Origin: Methylobacterium sp. UNC378MF
GTDB lineage: Bacteria > Pseudomonadota > Alphaproteobacteria > Rhizobiales > Beijerinckiaceae
Length of the DNA: 64,000 bases
Direction: 5' to 3'
NCBI RefSeq assembly: GCF_900103195.1
Contig: NZ_FMWU01000010.1
Location: forward strand, 1 to 64,000
The notes beneath the pieces were generated by a model. That model saw only the letters and a program-made list of their open reading frames with translations. It did not search any database and was not told the DNA's origin. A program made the position numbers and the translations under genes. Shown here piece after piece: positions 50,087 to 58,881 of this stretch. How positions within the stretch are numbered: the stretch's first letter is position 1; every line of letters begins with the position of its first letter.

Positions 50087-50745
50087 ACCGGCATCTCCAA
50101 GGGCGTGGTCGGGATGCCCTTGGGAAGGCCCGTGCCGATCATGGAATCGCGTGTGACGAGGGCGGCGAGCGCCTCCTCGGAGAAGCCCTCGGTTTGCGCG
50201 GGTCGCATCGGCAGAACCATGTAACGGGTCTCGGCGGTCGAATCCCAGACGGTGATGCGGGTGGTTTCCGGCAGTGTCACCCCGAAATCGGCGAGCACGC
50301 CGCGTGGGTCGATCACCGCCCGAGCCCGATAGGGCGGCGCCTTGTACCAGATCGGGGGCAGGCCGAGCACCGGCCAGGGATAACAGGAGCAAAGGGTGCA
50401 GACGACGAGGTTGTGGATCTCCGGCGTGTTCTCGACCACCACCATGTGCTCACCGCCCCGGCCGCCGATACCGAGCTCGGCGATGGCCGGCGTGGCGTCG
50501 CCCAGGAGCCGAGCCCGGTAGGCGGGATCCACCCAGGCCCTGGCCACGACGCGGGCACCGGCATGGGGGCCGACCTTGGTCTCGTAGAGTTCGATCAGGG
50601 CGTCGAGGGCCGCCGGGTCGACATAGCCCTTTTCGGTGAGCAGGGATTCCAGGGCGCGGACACGGGCCTCCACGGGCGAGATCTCGCTGCCGTGATGGTG
50701 ATCATCGTGGTGTCCATGCTCGTGATGCGCGTGATCGTGGCTCAT
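50083..50745 (-). CDS. nthA: Nitrile hydratase subunit alpha, cobalt type
   Basis: The alpha subunit holds the metal. The 220-residue protein has the claw motif [18 protein letters not shown], in which the Thr of CTLC marks cobalt-type enzymes (iron types have Ser). The three Cys, two to be oxidised to sulfenic and sulfinic acids, are present. The N-terminus is unusually rich in His ([17 protein letters not shown], about residues 3-19), perhaps a metal-collecting tail. The start at ATG 50745 follows CAGGAGACCGG. It is the first gene of nthA-nthB-accessory. No cobalt transporter gene is next to it. Confidence 0.95.
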   Translation of the reverse strand: MSHDHAHHEHGHHDDHHHGSEISPVEARVRALESLLTEKGYVDPAALDALIELYETKVGPHAGARVVARAWVDPAYRARLLGDATPAIAELGIGGRGGEHMVVVENTPEIHNLVVCTLCSCYPWPVLGLPPIWYKAPPYRARAVIDPRGVLADFGVTLPETTRITVWDSTAETRYMVLPMRPAQTEGFSEEALAALVTRDSMIGTGLPKGIPTTPLEMPV

Positions 50746-50946
50746 CCCGGTCTCCTGAGGCGCACAGTCTGCATCCCCCGCCATCCGGCCGCCAGTCCCG
50801 GAACGGGGATCCGATGGACGTTGTCACTCCGGACGCTCTGCCTAAATTTCCTGTCATATTCGGGAGCGTTTGGCATCGGTTCAGAATTTTCCCGCTACCG
50901 ACGTTAGAGCAATTCCAGTATACCAACGTTGGAGGCGGAAACGTTC

Positions 50947-51651
50947 ATGATCGAGGACGCTGCGGACCGGTCAGATGCAGACGCGGGTACCCGGGACGGG
51001 ACCAGCTACGCCGCAGCCATCGGCCAGCATCTCGCCCTGCCGATCCGAGAGTATTTCAGGATCGTGGAGCAGGAGCCGCTGCCGGCGCAACTCTCTGCCT
51101 TGGTGACCCGCTTCGAGGCGGCAGTGACGGCGCACGGCGAGACGGTGCCCTTTGACTTCCGCGGTGACATCATCAAGGCCCTCCCGGCTCTGCGCACCTT
51201 CGCGCTGTCTCTCGTCGGGGATGTGAGCCGCGCCGACGATCTGGTGCAGGAGACATTCGTGAAGGCCTGGGCGAACCAGGCACGCTTCCGGCCCGGCACG
51301 AATTTCACCGCGTGGTTGTTCACCATTCTGCGCAACCAGTTCTACACCGACCTGCGCAAGACGCGGCGGGAAGTGGAGGACGTCGACGGAACGCATGCCG
51401 GTCAGATGACCAGCCCGTCCGACCAAGAGGATGCCAGCACCCTCAAGGTCGTCTGGGAGCGTCTCGGTGATCTGCCCTCGGCGCAGCGGCAGGCGCTGCT
51501 GCTGGTCGGGGCGGAAGGCCACACCTACGAGGAGGCCGCCCTGAAGCTCGGCTGTCAGGTCGGCACCGTGAAGAGCCGGGTGAGCCGGGCCCGGTCGTCG
51601 CTCCTCGATACGCTGGGCGTCGTGGTGGCGGGCCAGGCACCGGCTGTCTGA
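50947..51651 (+). CDS. Sigma-70 family (ECF/EcfG-like) sigma factor with NepR-like N-terminal segment
   Basis: The 234-residue protein ends in a complete ECF sigma factor. Region 2 is about 76-140 (DDLVQETFVKAWAN, RPGTNFTAWLFTILRNQFYTD) and region 4 is about 165-225 (LPSAQRQALLLVGAEG, YEEAALKLGCQVGTVKSRVS). These sequences fit the EcfG group that runs the general stress response. Residues about 24-58 read IGQHLALPIREYFRIV, then EQEPLPAQLSALVTRFE, which parallels the NepR anti-sigma motif (IG..L..., V.EP.P..F..L...LD). So sigma and a NepR-like piece appear fused. GGAGG lies 11 bases before the ATG at 50947. It is divergent from nthA and breaks up the nitrile/amide genes. Confidence 0.85.
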   Translation: MIEDAADRSDADAGTRDGTSYAAAIGQHLALPIREYFRIVEQEPLPAQLSALVTRFEAAVTAHGETVPFDFRGDIIKALPALRTFALSLVGDVSRADDLVQETFVKAWANQARFRPGTNFTAWLFTILRNQFYTDLRKTRREVEDVDGTHAGQMTSPSDQEDASTLKVVWERLGDLPSAQRQALLLVGAEGHTYEEAALKLGCQVGTVKSRVSRARSSLLDTLGVVVAGQAPAV

Positions 51652-51742
51652 ACGGGCGGGTCGGCGGCTGCGTCCCCTTCTGCTGAGCCGGCCGGTAAGC
51701 TGGTGACCGATCCGGCCAAGCGCATCCGGAGGCGCCCTGCCC

Positions 51743-53134
51743 TCACACCGGCGGCCGTCGCAGGTGCCACTCGGTCACCCGCTGGTACGCCTGTCCGATT
51801 CGCAGCGCCGTCGTCTCGTCGTAGCCGCGGCAGACGATCTGCAGCGACAGCGGCAACCCGGATGCGGTGAAGCCGTTCGGTAGCGCCAGGGCACAGAGAT
51901 CGAGCAGGTTCCCGAAACGGGTGAATCGCGACGGCAGGTGCGCCTCGTCCACGGCGGCAAGCGCCACCGCCGCACTCTCCGTGGTCGGCGTCAGAAGGGC
52001 GTCGATGCCTTCGAGGGCAGCCGCGTATTGCAGCTTCATTGCGGCCCGGCGGTGAAGCGTGCCGAGGTATTCCTGGGCCGTGACGTTCGCGCCGGCCAGG
52101 ATCCGGGACCGCACGGCGTCGCCGAGCTGCGCGGTCGGATCCTCCGCCAAGGCGCCGTTGACGAAATAGGCCTCGGCGTTGGTGATCTGGCTCATCGCCA
52201 GACAGTCGCTGAACCGGAACGGCAGGACGACGTCGACGATCTCAGCCCCCTGTCCGGCCAGCAGGTCGAGGGCGGCGTCGTAGGCCGCCAGCATGTCGGA
52301 GGCGACGCCCTCGCGCTCGGCGGCCGGCATGCGGCCGAGTCGCAGGCCGCGCACGCCGCGGTTCAGAGTGAGTCCGAGGGCGTCCGGTGTGATGCCGCGG
52401 GTCGTCGGATCGAGGGGATCGGGGCCGGAAATCGCCTCGTAGAGGAGCGCGGCGTCCTCCACGGTGCGGGCGAGCGGTCCGGGCGTGTCCAGCGTCGTCG
52501 AGAGCGGCACGATTCCCCAGGTCGATACCCGCCCGACCGTGACCTTGAGTCCCGTCAAGCCGCAGAAGGCGGCGGGCAGACGCACCGATCCGCCGGTATC
52601 GGTCCCGATGCCCCAGGGGGCCATCCGAGCAGCCACCGATACGCCGGTCCCGCTGCTCGAGCCGCCGGGCGTGCGTGGGGTCTCGGGATCCCAGGGGTTC
52701 CACGGCGTGCCGAGATGCTGGTTGGTGCCCCAGCCGCCATAGGCAAACTCCACCGTGTGCGTCTTGCCGAGGACGATCATGCCCTGCCCGATGAGGCGCT
52801 TGGCGATCGTCGCGGTGCGCTCGGCCCGGCGGACACGGTGGGCGGCCGAGCCGCCCATGGTGATCCGGCCCTGCAGATCGATCAGATCCTTGAGTACCAC
52901 CGGCACGCCGTGGAGCGGCCCCACCGCGTGGCCGGACCGGATCGCCCGGTCGGCCCCTTCGGCGGCGAGGCGGGCATCGGCGGCGAAAACCTCCGTGAAG
53001 GCCTGGAGCTTCGGCTCCAGCCGCTCGATCCGGCCGAGCAGGGCATCGACGGCGTCGACCGGGGAGAGGCTCCGCGCCTGGATCGACCGGGCAAGTTCGG
53101 CCGCGGTGGCGTGTACGGGATCGATGTCGGACAT
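51743..53134 (-). CDS. Amidase, amidase-signature family
   Basis: Hydrolyses an amide with a Ser-cisSer-Lys triad. In the 463 residues Lys82 is in VPVVLKDLID, the cis-Ser is in RTPGGSSSGTG (about 159-161), and the nucleophile Ser183 is in GTDTGGSVRLPA. Length is standard. It could finish the nitrile pathway (amide to acid), as Co-type nitrile hydratase and such amidases often cluster, but the sigma-factor gene lies between and the family is broad. It follows the binding-protein gene by 5 bases and is thus probably in that transcript. Confidence 0.9.
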   Translation of the reverse strand: MSDIDPVHATAAELARSIQARSLSPVDAVDALLGRIERLEPKLQAFTEVFAADARLAAEGADRAIRSGHAVGPLHGVPVVLKDLIDLQGRITMGGSAAHRVRRAERTATIAKRLIGQGMIVLGKTHTVEFAYGGWGTNQHLGTPWNPWDPETPRTPGGSSSGTGVSVAARMAPWGIGTDTGGSVRLPAAFCGLTGLKVTVGRVSTWGIVPLSTTLDTPGPLARTVEDAALLYEAISGPDPLDPTTRGITPDALGLTLNRGVRGLRLGRMPAAEREGVASDMLAAYDAALDLLAGQGAEIVDVVLPFRFSDCLAMSQITNAEAYFVNGALAEDPTAQLGDAVRSRILAGANVTAQEYLGTLHRRAAMKLQYAAALEGIDALLTPTTESAAVALAAVDEAHLPSRFTRFGNLLDLCALALPNGFTASGLPLSLQIVCRGYDETTALRIGQAYQRVTEWHLRRPPV

Positions 53135-53139
53135 GGATT

Positions 53140-54741
53140 CTACTGCACGCTGACGAGGGTGAGGTCGACGAACCAGGATTGCGGCGAGACGAAACCGTGG
53201 ACCTTCTTGGACATCCCGCGGGGATTGAGGTCGTGGACGACGAACAGCCAGGGTGGATCATCCACGAGGCGCTCGTGGGCGATCTTGGTCTGCGCGTCGA
53301 TCACCTTGGCATCGGTCGTCTCGGCAAGTGCCTTGAGGGCCGCGTTGAACGCGTCGTCCTTCCAGTTCGGGAAGTTGAAGCCGTTCGGCGGGAATCGGTC
53401 GCCCGCGAAGTAACGGGCCATGACGGCGGCATCCGAGGAGGGCGAGGAGACGTTGAGCGCCATCGCGCCCTGGAGACCCGGCGCGTCCGGCAGTGCCCGG
53501 GCCGAATTCAGCAGAACCTGCCACTCGACCACGTTGAAGCTGACATCGACGTTGCAGGCCTGCTTGAGATTCTCCTGGAGGTACTCGTTCATGGGCATCG
53601 GCAGCATCTGACCAGAGCCGGAGGACGAGATCATCACCTTGAGGCTCAGCGGCTTCTTCTCGGTGAAGCCGGCCTCGGCGAGCAGTGCCTTCCCCTTGGC
53701 TGCGTCGAACGTGTAACGATTCTTCGGCGCGCCGAAATTCGGATCCCGGTCGTTGAGCCACCCGGTCGCCGGCTCCGCCGTGCCGTTGAGCAGTTCGACG
53801 ATGCCGGCCCGGTCGATGCAGTAGTTCAGGGCCTGCCGAACGCGCACATCCTTCAGCGGGCTGTCCTTGGCGCCGATGTTGAAGAGGTAGGGCCAGACAT
53901 GCGGGTATGAGCCCGTGGTGATGGTGAAGCCCGCCTGCTTGAGCGACGGAATCGCGTCGGGCGCCGGCACCTCGACCCAGTCGACCTGACCGGCCCGCAA
54001 CGCTGCGACGCGCGCATTGGCCTCCGGGATCGGCAGGAGCCGGACCCTGTCGACCTTGGCCATCCGGTTCGGGTCCCAGTAGCCGTCGAACTTGGCGAGA
54101 TCGACCGCCTCCCGCGGTGCGACGCGGGTGATCCTGAAAGGACCTGTGCCGGCCGCCGGCAGAGCGGCCACCTTGCTCCAGTCGCGACCGGCCTTCTCGA
54201 AGGACGTCGGCGAGGTGAAGAGCAGGTAGACCGCCATATAGGGGAAGTACGACGCCACCTGCGTGGTGGTGATCTGGACCGTGGTGTCGTCGATCTTCTT
54301 ATAGCTCCCGACCAGCGGCGCTCGGGCTCGACTGATGCCGGCGCCCTGCGCTTCGAATTGCGGGCTGTCGTTCTTGAAGTAGCGGTCGAGGTTCCAGATC
54401 ACCGCGTCGGCGTTGAACGGCGTCCCGTCATGGAACGTCACGCCCTGACGCAGGTGGAAGGTCCAGACCGCCTTGTCGTTCGGGTCCTGCTCCCAGCGCT
54501 CGGCCAGCGCCGGGATGATGCCGGCGAGCTTGGTGGTGCTCTTGAGGTCCCACTGCACCAGACCCTCGAAGATCGGGTAGCCGAGGAAGCGCATCCCCTC
54601 GAAGCCGTTGTTGGGCATGCCCGTCGTGGTGGGGATGTCGCTCGCCGTCATGGCGATGCGCAGGACGCTCTCGGCACTGGCCGATCCCGTCAGGGCCACG
54701 GTACCCGCCAGGGCGGCGGCAATCAGGCGGCGAGATGTCAT
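53140..54741 (-). CDS. ABC transporter substrate-binding protein, family 5 (dipeptide/oligopeptide type)
   Basis: A 533-residue periplasmic binding protein with a Sec signal (MTSRRLIAAALAGTVALTG, cleavage near SASA-ES). Typical family-5 segments follow: WTFHLRQGVTFHDGTPFNADAVIWN, then AAGTGPFRITRVAPREAV, then DVRVRQALNYCIDRAGIVE. These proteins bind peptides, nickel, glutathione or other amide-like solutes. No permease or ATPase gene is adjacent, so it is an orphan here, cotranscribed with the amidase. It is divergent from the ThDP enzyme gene, 186 bases away. Confidence 0.9.
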   Translation of the reverse strand: MTSRRLIAAALAGTVALTGSASAESVLRIAMTASDIPTTTGMPNNGFEGMRFLGYPIFEGLVQWDLKSTTKLAGIIPALAERWEQDPNDKAVWTFHLRQGVTFHDGTPFNADAVIWNLDRYFKNDSPQFEAQGAGISRARAPLVGSYKKIDDTTVQITTTQVASYFPYMAVYLLFTSPTSFEKAGRDWSKVAALPAAGTGPFRITRVAPREAVDLAKFDGYWDPNRMAKVDRVRLLPIPEANARVAALRAGQVDWVEVPAPDAIPSLKQAGFTITTGSYPHVWPYLFNIGAKDSPLKDVRVRQALNYCIDRAGIVELLNGTAEPATGWLNDRDPNFGAPKNRYTFDAAKGKALLAEAGFTEKKPLSLKVMISSSGSGQMLPMPMNEYLQENLKQACNVDVSFNVVEWQVLLNSARALPDAPGLQGAMALNVSSPSSDAAVMARYFAGDRFPPNGFNFPNWKDDAFNAALKALAETTDAKVIDAQTKIAHERLVDDPPWLFVVHDLNPRGMSKKVHGFVSPQSWFVDLTLVSVQ

Positions 54742-54927
54742 CCGGATCCCAATCGTCGAAGTTGCGGCGCGCCGGGCGCAATTCCTGCGCCACGCTCAGG
54801 CTTAGGCCCTGCGTCCGGCGAACAGAAGATGCCGGACGTCGCCCCTTGCGCGTGGCGCCGGCTGCGCCACGATAATAAAAAATTCGAGTCGCCAGCCGGG
54901 ACGGCCGGCCCGTGTAAGGAGACGCCC

Positions 54928-56496
54928 GTGACCGACGAGACGCCGCGCGCCATGAACGGGGCCGAAAGCCTGGTCCGGACCCTGGTGGAGGGCGGGGTCG
55001 AGGTCTGCTTCACCAATCCCGGCACCTCCGAGATGCACTTCGTCGCCGCCCTCGACCGGGTCGAGGGCATGCGCTGCGTGCTGTTCCTGTTCGAGGGCGG
55101 GGCGACCGGCGCCGCCGACGGCTACGCCCGCATGGCCGGCAAGCCGGCCTCGACCCTGCTCCATCTCGGGCCGGGTTTGGCCAACGGATTGGCCAACCTC
55201 CACAACGCCAAGAAGGCGCGCACCCCCGTCGTCAACATCGTCGGCGAGCATGCAACGTATCATCGGGAATACAACGCGCCGCTCACCTCGGACATCGAGG
55301 GGCTGGCCCATCCGATGTCCTCCTGGGTGCGGACCGGAATGAGCGCGGCTGAGATCGGATCCGACGGCGCCGCCGCCATCGCGGCCGCCCGGACCGCCCC
55401 CGGGCAGGTCGCGACCCTGATCCTGCCGGCTAACACCGCCTGGGATCCGGGCGCCGGCCCTGCGCCCGTGCCGCCGATCCCCGAGCGGGCGCGGGCGAGC
55501 GACGACGCGGTCGCGGCGGCCGTGAAGGCCCTGCGTAGCGGCGAGCCGGTGCTCCTGCATCTCGGCGACCAAGCCGTGCGGAGCGAGGGCCGGGTGATCG
55601 CCGACCGGATCGCCCGCAAGACCGGCGCCCAGCTGATGGCGATGACGTCCAATTCCCGGATCGACCGCGGCGCCGGCACCGTGCCGATCGAGCGCCTGCC
55701 CTACCCGATCGACCAGGGCATCGCGGCGTTGAAGGACTTCCGCCACATCATCCTGATCGGCGCGACCCCGCCGGTGGGCTTCTTCGCCTATCCGGGCAAG
55801 CCGAGCCTGCTGGCGCCGGAGGGGAGCACCACGATCACGCTGGCCGCGCCCGAGGAGGACCAGATCGACGCCCTCGAGCGGCTCGCCGAGGCCGTCGCGG
55901 CCGCGCCGGCCGAGTCGGTCGCCGTCCGGCCACGCCCGAAGCTCCCGACCTCGGGTCCCCTCGATCAGGACACGATCGGGCAGGTGCTCGGCGCGCTGAT
56001 CCCGGAGGGCGCTGTGATCTGCGACGAGTCGATCACCACGGGCCGCAACTTCTTCACCCTCACCCGGGACGCGGCGCCCCATACCTGGCTTCAGCTCAGC
56101 GGCGGCTCGATCGGCCTCGGCATCCCGATGGCGACCGGCGCGGCAATCGCCTGTCCCGACCGCAAGGTCATCAACCTGCAGGCCGATGGCAGCGGGCTCT
56201 ACACGGTGCAGGCGCTCTGGACCCAGGCCCGCGAGCACCTCGACGTGGTGACGCTCGTCTGGTCGAACCGCTCCTATGCGATCCTGCGGGCGGAACTCAC
56301 CAATGTCGGCGCGCTCAATCCCGGCCCGAAGGCGCTGGGCATGCTGAGCCTCGACGATCCGGCCGTGGATTGGGTGAGCCTTGCCCGCGGCTTCGGCGTC
56401 GCGGGCCGGCGGGTCGAGACGCTGCCCGACTTCATCGAGGCGTTCCAGCACGCGCTGGCCAATTCGGGGCCGCACCTCATCGAAGTGGCTCTGTGA
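54928..56496 (+). CDS. Thiamine-diphosphate enzyme, acetolactate-synthase / benzoylformate-decarboxylase like
   Basis: The 522-residue protein has the three domains of the POX/ALS group. The PYR domain holds FTNPGTSEMHFVAAL and the catalytic Glu in LFEGGATGAADGYARM. The PP domain has SITTGRNFF, GGSIGLGIPMATGAAIA and the ThDP/Mg motif INLQADGSGLYTVQALW, with Asn about 27 residues later (VWSNRSY). It looks closer to benzoylformate decarboxylase-like enzymes than to true ALS, since no FAD-site features stand out. The GTG at 54928 follows AAGGAG. It overlaps the acylase gene by 4 bases. Its 2-oxo-acid substrate is unknown. Confidence 0.85.
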   Translation: MTDETPRAMNGAESLVRTLVEGGVEVCFTNPGTSEMHFVAALDRVEGMRCVLFLFEGGATGAADGYARMAGKPASTLLHLGPGLANGLANLHNAKKARTPVVNIVGEHATYHREYNAPLTSDIEGLAHPMSSWVRTGMSAAEIGSDGAAAIAAARTAPGQVATLILPANTAWDPGAGPAPVPPIPERARASDDAVAAAVKALRSGEPVLLHLGDQAVRSEGRVIADRIARKTGAQLMAMTSNSRIDRGAGTVPIERLPYPIDQGIAALKDFRHIILIGATPPVGFFAYPGKPSLLAPEGSTTITLAAPEEDQIDALERLAEAVAAAPAESVAVRPRPKLPTSGPLDQDTIGQVLGALIPEGAVICDESITTGRNFFTLTRDAAPHTWLQLSGGSIGLGIPMATGAAIACPDRKVINLQADGSGLYTVQALWTQAREHLDVVTLVWSNRSYAILRAELTNVGALNPGPKALGMLSLDDPAVDWVSLARGFGVAGRRVETLPDFIEAFQHALANSGPHLIEVAL

Positions 56497-58850
56497 GCGG
56501 GGCGACCTATCCCCTCCCCGGCCTCGACGGGCCGGTGGAGATCCGCGTCGATCGCTGGGGGCTGGCGCATATCCGCGCCGGCACGGCGCTGGACGCGTAC
56601 CGCGCGCAGGGGTTCAACGCGGCGCGGGACCGGCTCTGGCAGCTCGACCTCTGGCGCAAGCGCGGCCTCGGCCTGCTGGCGGCGGATTTCGGACCGGGCT
56701 ACCTCGCCCAGGACCGGGCCGCCCGGCTGTTCCTCTACCGCGGCGATATGGCGGCCGAGTGGGCGGCTTACGGGCCGCAGGACACGCGGGCCATCGTCAC
56801 GGCCTTCGTGGCGGGGATCAACGCCTACGTGGCGCTCACCGAGGCGCGGCCCGAATTGCGGCCTCCGGAATTCGCGCTGACCGAGACGCGCCCGGCCCGG
56901 TGGCGGCCGGAGGACGTGGTGCGCATCCGCAGCCACGGGCTGATCCGCAACGTCCTGTCCGAGGTCGCGCGCGCGCGGGTGCTCGCCCGCAATCGGAGCC
57001 CGGCGGACGGGCTCGCCGTGGACGACCTGCGCAAGCGGATCAGCCCGGCGCATGCGCCGGTCGTTCCGGACGGGTTCGACGCCGCCGACTGGCCGGATGA
57101 TCTCCTCGACGACTTTCGCCTAGCCACGGCGACGGTGGGGTTCAGTCCCGAACGGATGGCCGCATCGCGCGAAGAGGCCTGGGACTGGTCCAAGGTCGAC
57201 GCACACGGGGCCGTCACGCGGGGGCCGCGCAGCGCGCCGAAGGAGCCATCCGAAGGCTCGAACAACTGGGCGGTGGCGCCGTCCCGCACCGCCACCGGAC
57301 GGCCGATCCTGGCAAGCGATCCGCACCGGGTCTACCTGCAACCGTCGCTGCGCTACGCCGTCCACCTCACTGCCCCGGGACTCGACGTGATCGGGGCGGG
57401 CGAGCCGGCTCTGCCCGGCATCTCCATCGGCCATAACGGCCACGCTGCCTTCAGCCTGACCATCGCGCCGATGGACCAGGAGGATCTGTTCGTCTGCGAG
57501 ATCGACCCGGCTGATCCGGATCGCTACCGCTCCGGCGACGGCTGGGCGCCGATCACGCGGATCACGGAGGAGATTCCGGTGCGGGGCGAACCGGACGAGA
57601 CCGTGATTCTGGGCTTCACCCGGCACGGACCGGTGCTCCGCGAGGCGGGCGGCCAAGCCTTCGCGCTGCGGACCGTGTGGTCGGAGCCCGGTGCCGCCGC
57701 CTATCTCGGCAGTCTCGCCTATCTCGGCGCCATGACGCCCGAGGCCTTCGGCGAGGCCCTGCACCACTGGTCGGCGCCCTCCGTGAACCAGCTCTACGCC
57801 GACACGACGGGCCGGATCGCGTGGTTCATGGCCGGCAAGGCGCCGGTGCGGCCGGCTCATGACGGCCTGCTGCCGGCGCCGGGCGACGGCCGTTACGACT
57901 GGGCCGGCTTCCACGATCCCGGCGCCCTGCCCCGCAGCATCGATCCGGATTCGGCCTGGCTCGCCACCGCCAACGAGATGAATCTGCCGCCCGATTATCC
58001 CGCAGAGGATCGAAAGCTCGGGTTCGAATGGGCCGAGCCCTGGCGCGCCCGCCGCATCCGCGCGGTGCTCGGCGGCCAGGTCCGGCACAGCCTCGCCGAT
58101 TCGCAGGCGCTCCAGAGCGACGTCTTCTCCGAGCCGGCCCACCGGTTGGCCGAGCTGGTTCGGGCGCTGCCCACGGCCCCGGATCCCGATGTCGCGTCGG
58201 CTCAGGCCGTACTGGCGTCCTTCGACGGCGCGCTGCACCATGGCTCTGCCGCGGCCGCCCTCATTGAGGTCTTCTGGGTCCGCCATCTGCGGCCGGCATT
58301 GCTCACGGCGCTCGCGTCCGACGCCGAGACCCGCGGGCTGCTTCCGCCCGGCGACACGCAGAGCCTGATCGAGCGGCTGGAGACCGATCTCGATCCGGAG
58401 GCGCGCATGGTGCTGCTCACGGCCGCCCTCGGCGCCGCCTACGGCACCTGCCGCGAGCGGATGGGATCCGACCCCTCGGGCTGGTCCTGGGGCCGCCTGC
58501 ACCACGCGGTGTTCGCCCATCCCCTCACCGCGCTGACGCCCGATTCCGGCTGGGACGTCGGTCCGCTGTCCCTCGGCGGCGCCGCGGCATCGGTCATGCA
58601 CGCGGAGTACCGGACCGATACGTTCCGGCTCACCCACGGCGCCTCGTTCCGCATGGTCGTGGATGTGGGGGACTGGGACCGCTCGGTCTTCATCAACGTG
58701 CCGGGCCAGTCGGGGGAGCCGGCAAGCGCGCACTATGCCGACTTGGCCCCGGTCTGGGGGCGCCAGGATTATGTGCCGATGCTCTACGGCCCTGCGGCCG
58801 TGGACGCGGCCACCGAAACGGTCATCACGCTGACCCCCAGCCCCGCCTGA
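56493..58850 (+). CDS. Penicillin-acylase family (Ntn) hydrolase
   Basis: Precursor of 785 residues. The autoprocessing site is at Ser256 in EGSNNWAV: the alpha chain would end at 255 and the beta chain begin with the nucleophilic Ser followed by NNW, exactly as in penicillin and AHL acylases. RIRSHGLIRN and ILASDPHRVYLQPSLRYAVHL are further family segments. Family members are mostly periplasmic, but I see no signal peptide: the protein starts SGATYPLPGLDGPVEIRVD after a GTG that overlaps the upstream stop. It would hydrolyse N-acyl amides (for example acyl-amino acids, AHLs or beta-lactams); the real substrate is unknown. Confidence 0.9.
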   Translation: MSGATYPLPGLDGPVEIRVDRWGLAHIRAGTALDAYRAQGFNAARDRLWQLDLWRKRGLGLLAADFGPGYLAQDRAARLFLYRGDMAAEWAAYGPQDTRAIVTAFVAGINAYVALTEARPELRPPEFALTETRPARWRPEDVVRIRSHGLIRNVLSEVARARVLARNRSPADGLAVDDLRKRISPAHAPVVPDGFDAADWPDDLLDDFRLATATVGFSPERMAASREEAWDWSKVDAHGAVTRGPRSAPKEPSEGSNNWAVAPSRTATGRPILASDPHRVYLQPSLRYAVHLTAPGLDVIGAGEPALPGISIGHNGHAAFSLTIAPMDQEDLFVCEIDPADPDRYRSGDGWAPITRITEEIPVRGEPDETVILGFTRHGPVLREAGGQAFALRTVWSEPGAAAYLGSLAYLGAMTPEAFGEALHHWSAPSVNQLYADTTGRIAWFMAGKAPVRPAHDGLLPAPGDGRYDWAGFHDPGALPRSIDPDSAWLATANEMNLPPDYPAEDRKLGFEWAEPWRARRIRAVLGGQVRHSLADSQALQSDVFSEPAHRLAELVRALPTAPDPDVASAQAVLASFDGALHHGSAAAALIEVFWVRHLRPALLTALASDAETRGLLPPGDTQSLIERLETDLDPEARMVLLTAALGAAYGTCRERMGSDPSGWSWGRLHHAVFAHPLTALTPDSGWDVGPLSLGGAAASVMHAEYRTDTFRLTHGASFRMVVDVGDWDRSVFINVPGQSGEPASAHYADLAPVWGRQDYVPMLYGPAAVDAATETVITLTPSPA

Positions 58851-58881
58851 CCCGGCGGCCGGGACGGATAGGGACAGGACC

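Noticed and set aside
50800..50822. GGAAC and CGTT upstream of the sigma factor gene
   Set aside because: Spacing is only 14 bases, outside the 16-17 expected for an EcfG promoter, and it is over 120 bases from the start.
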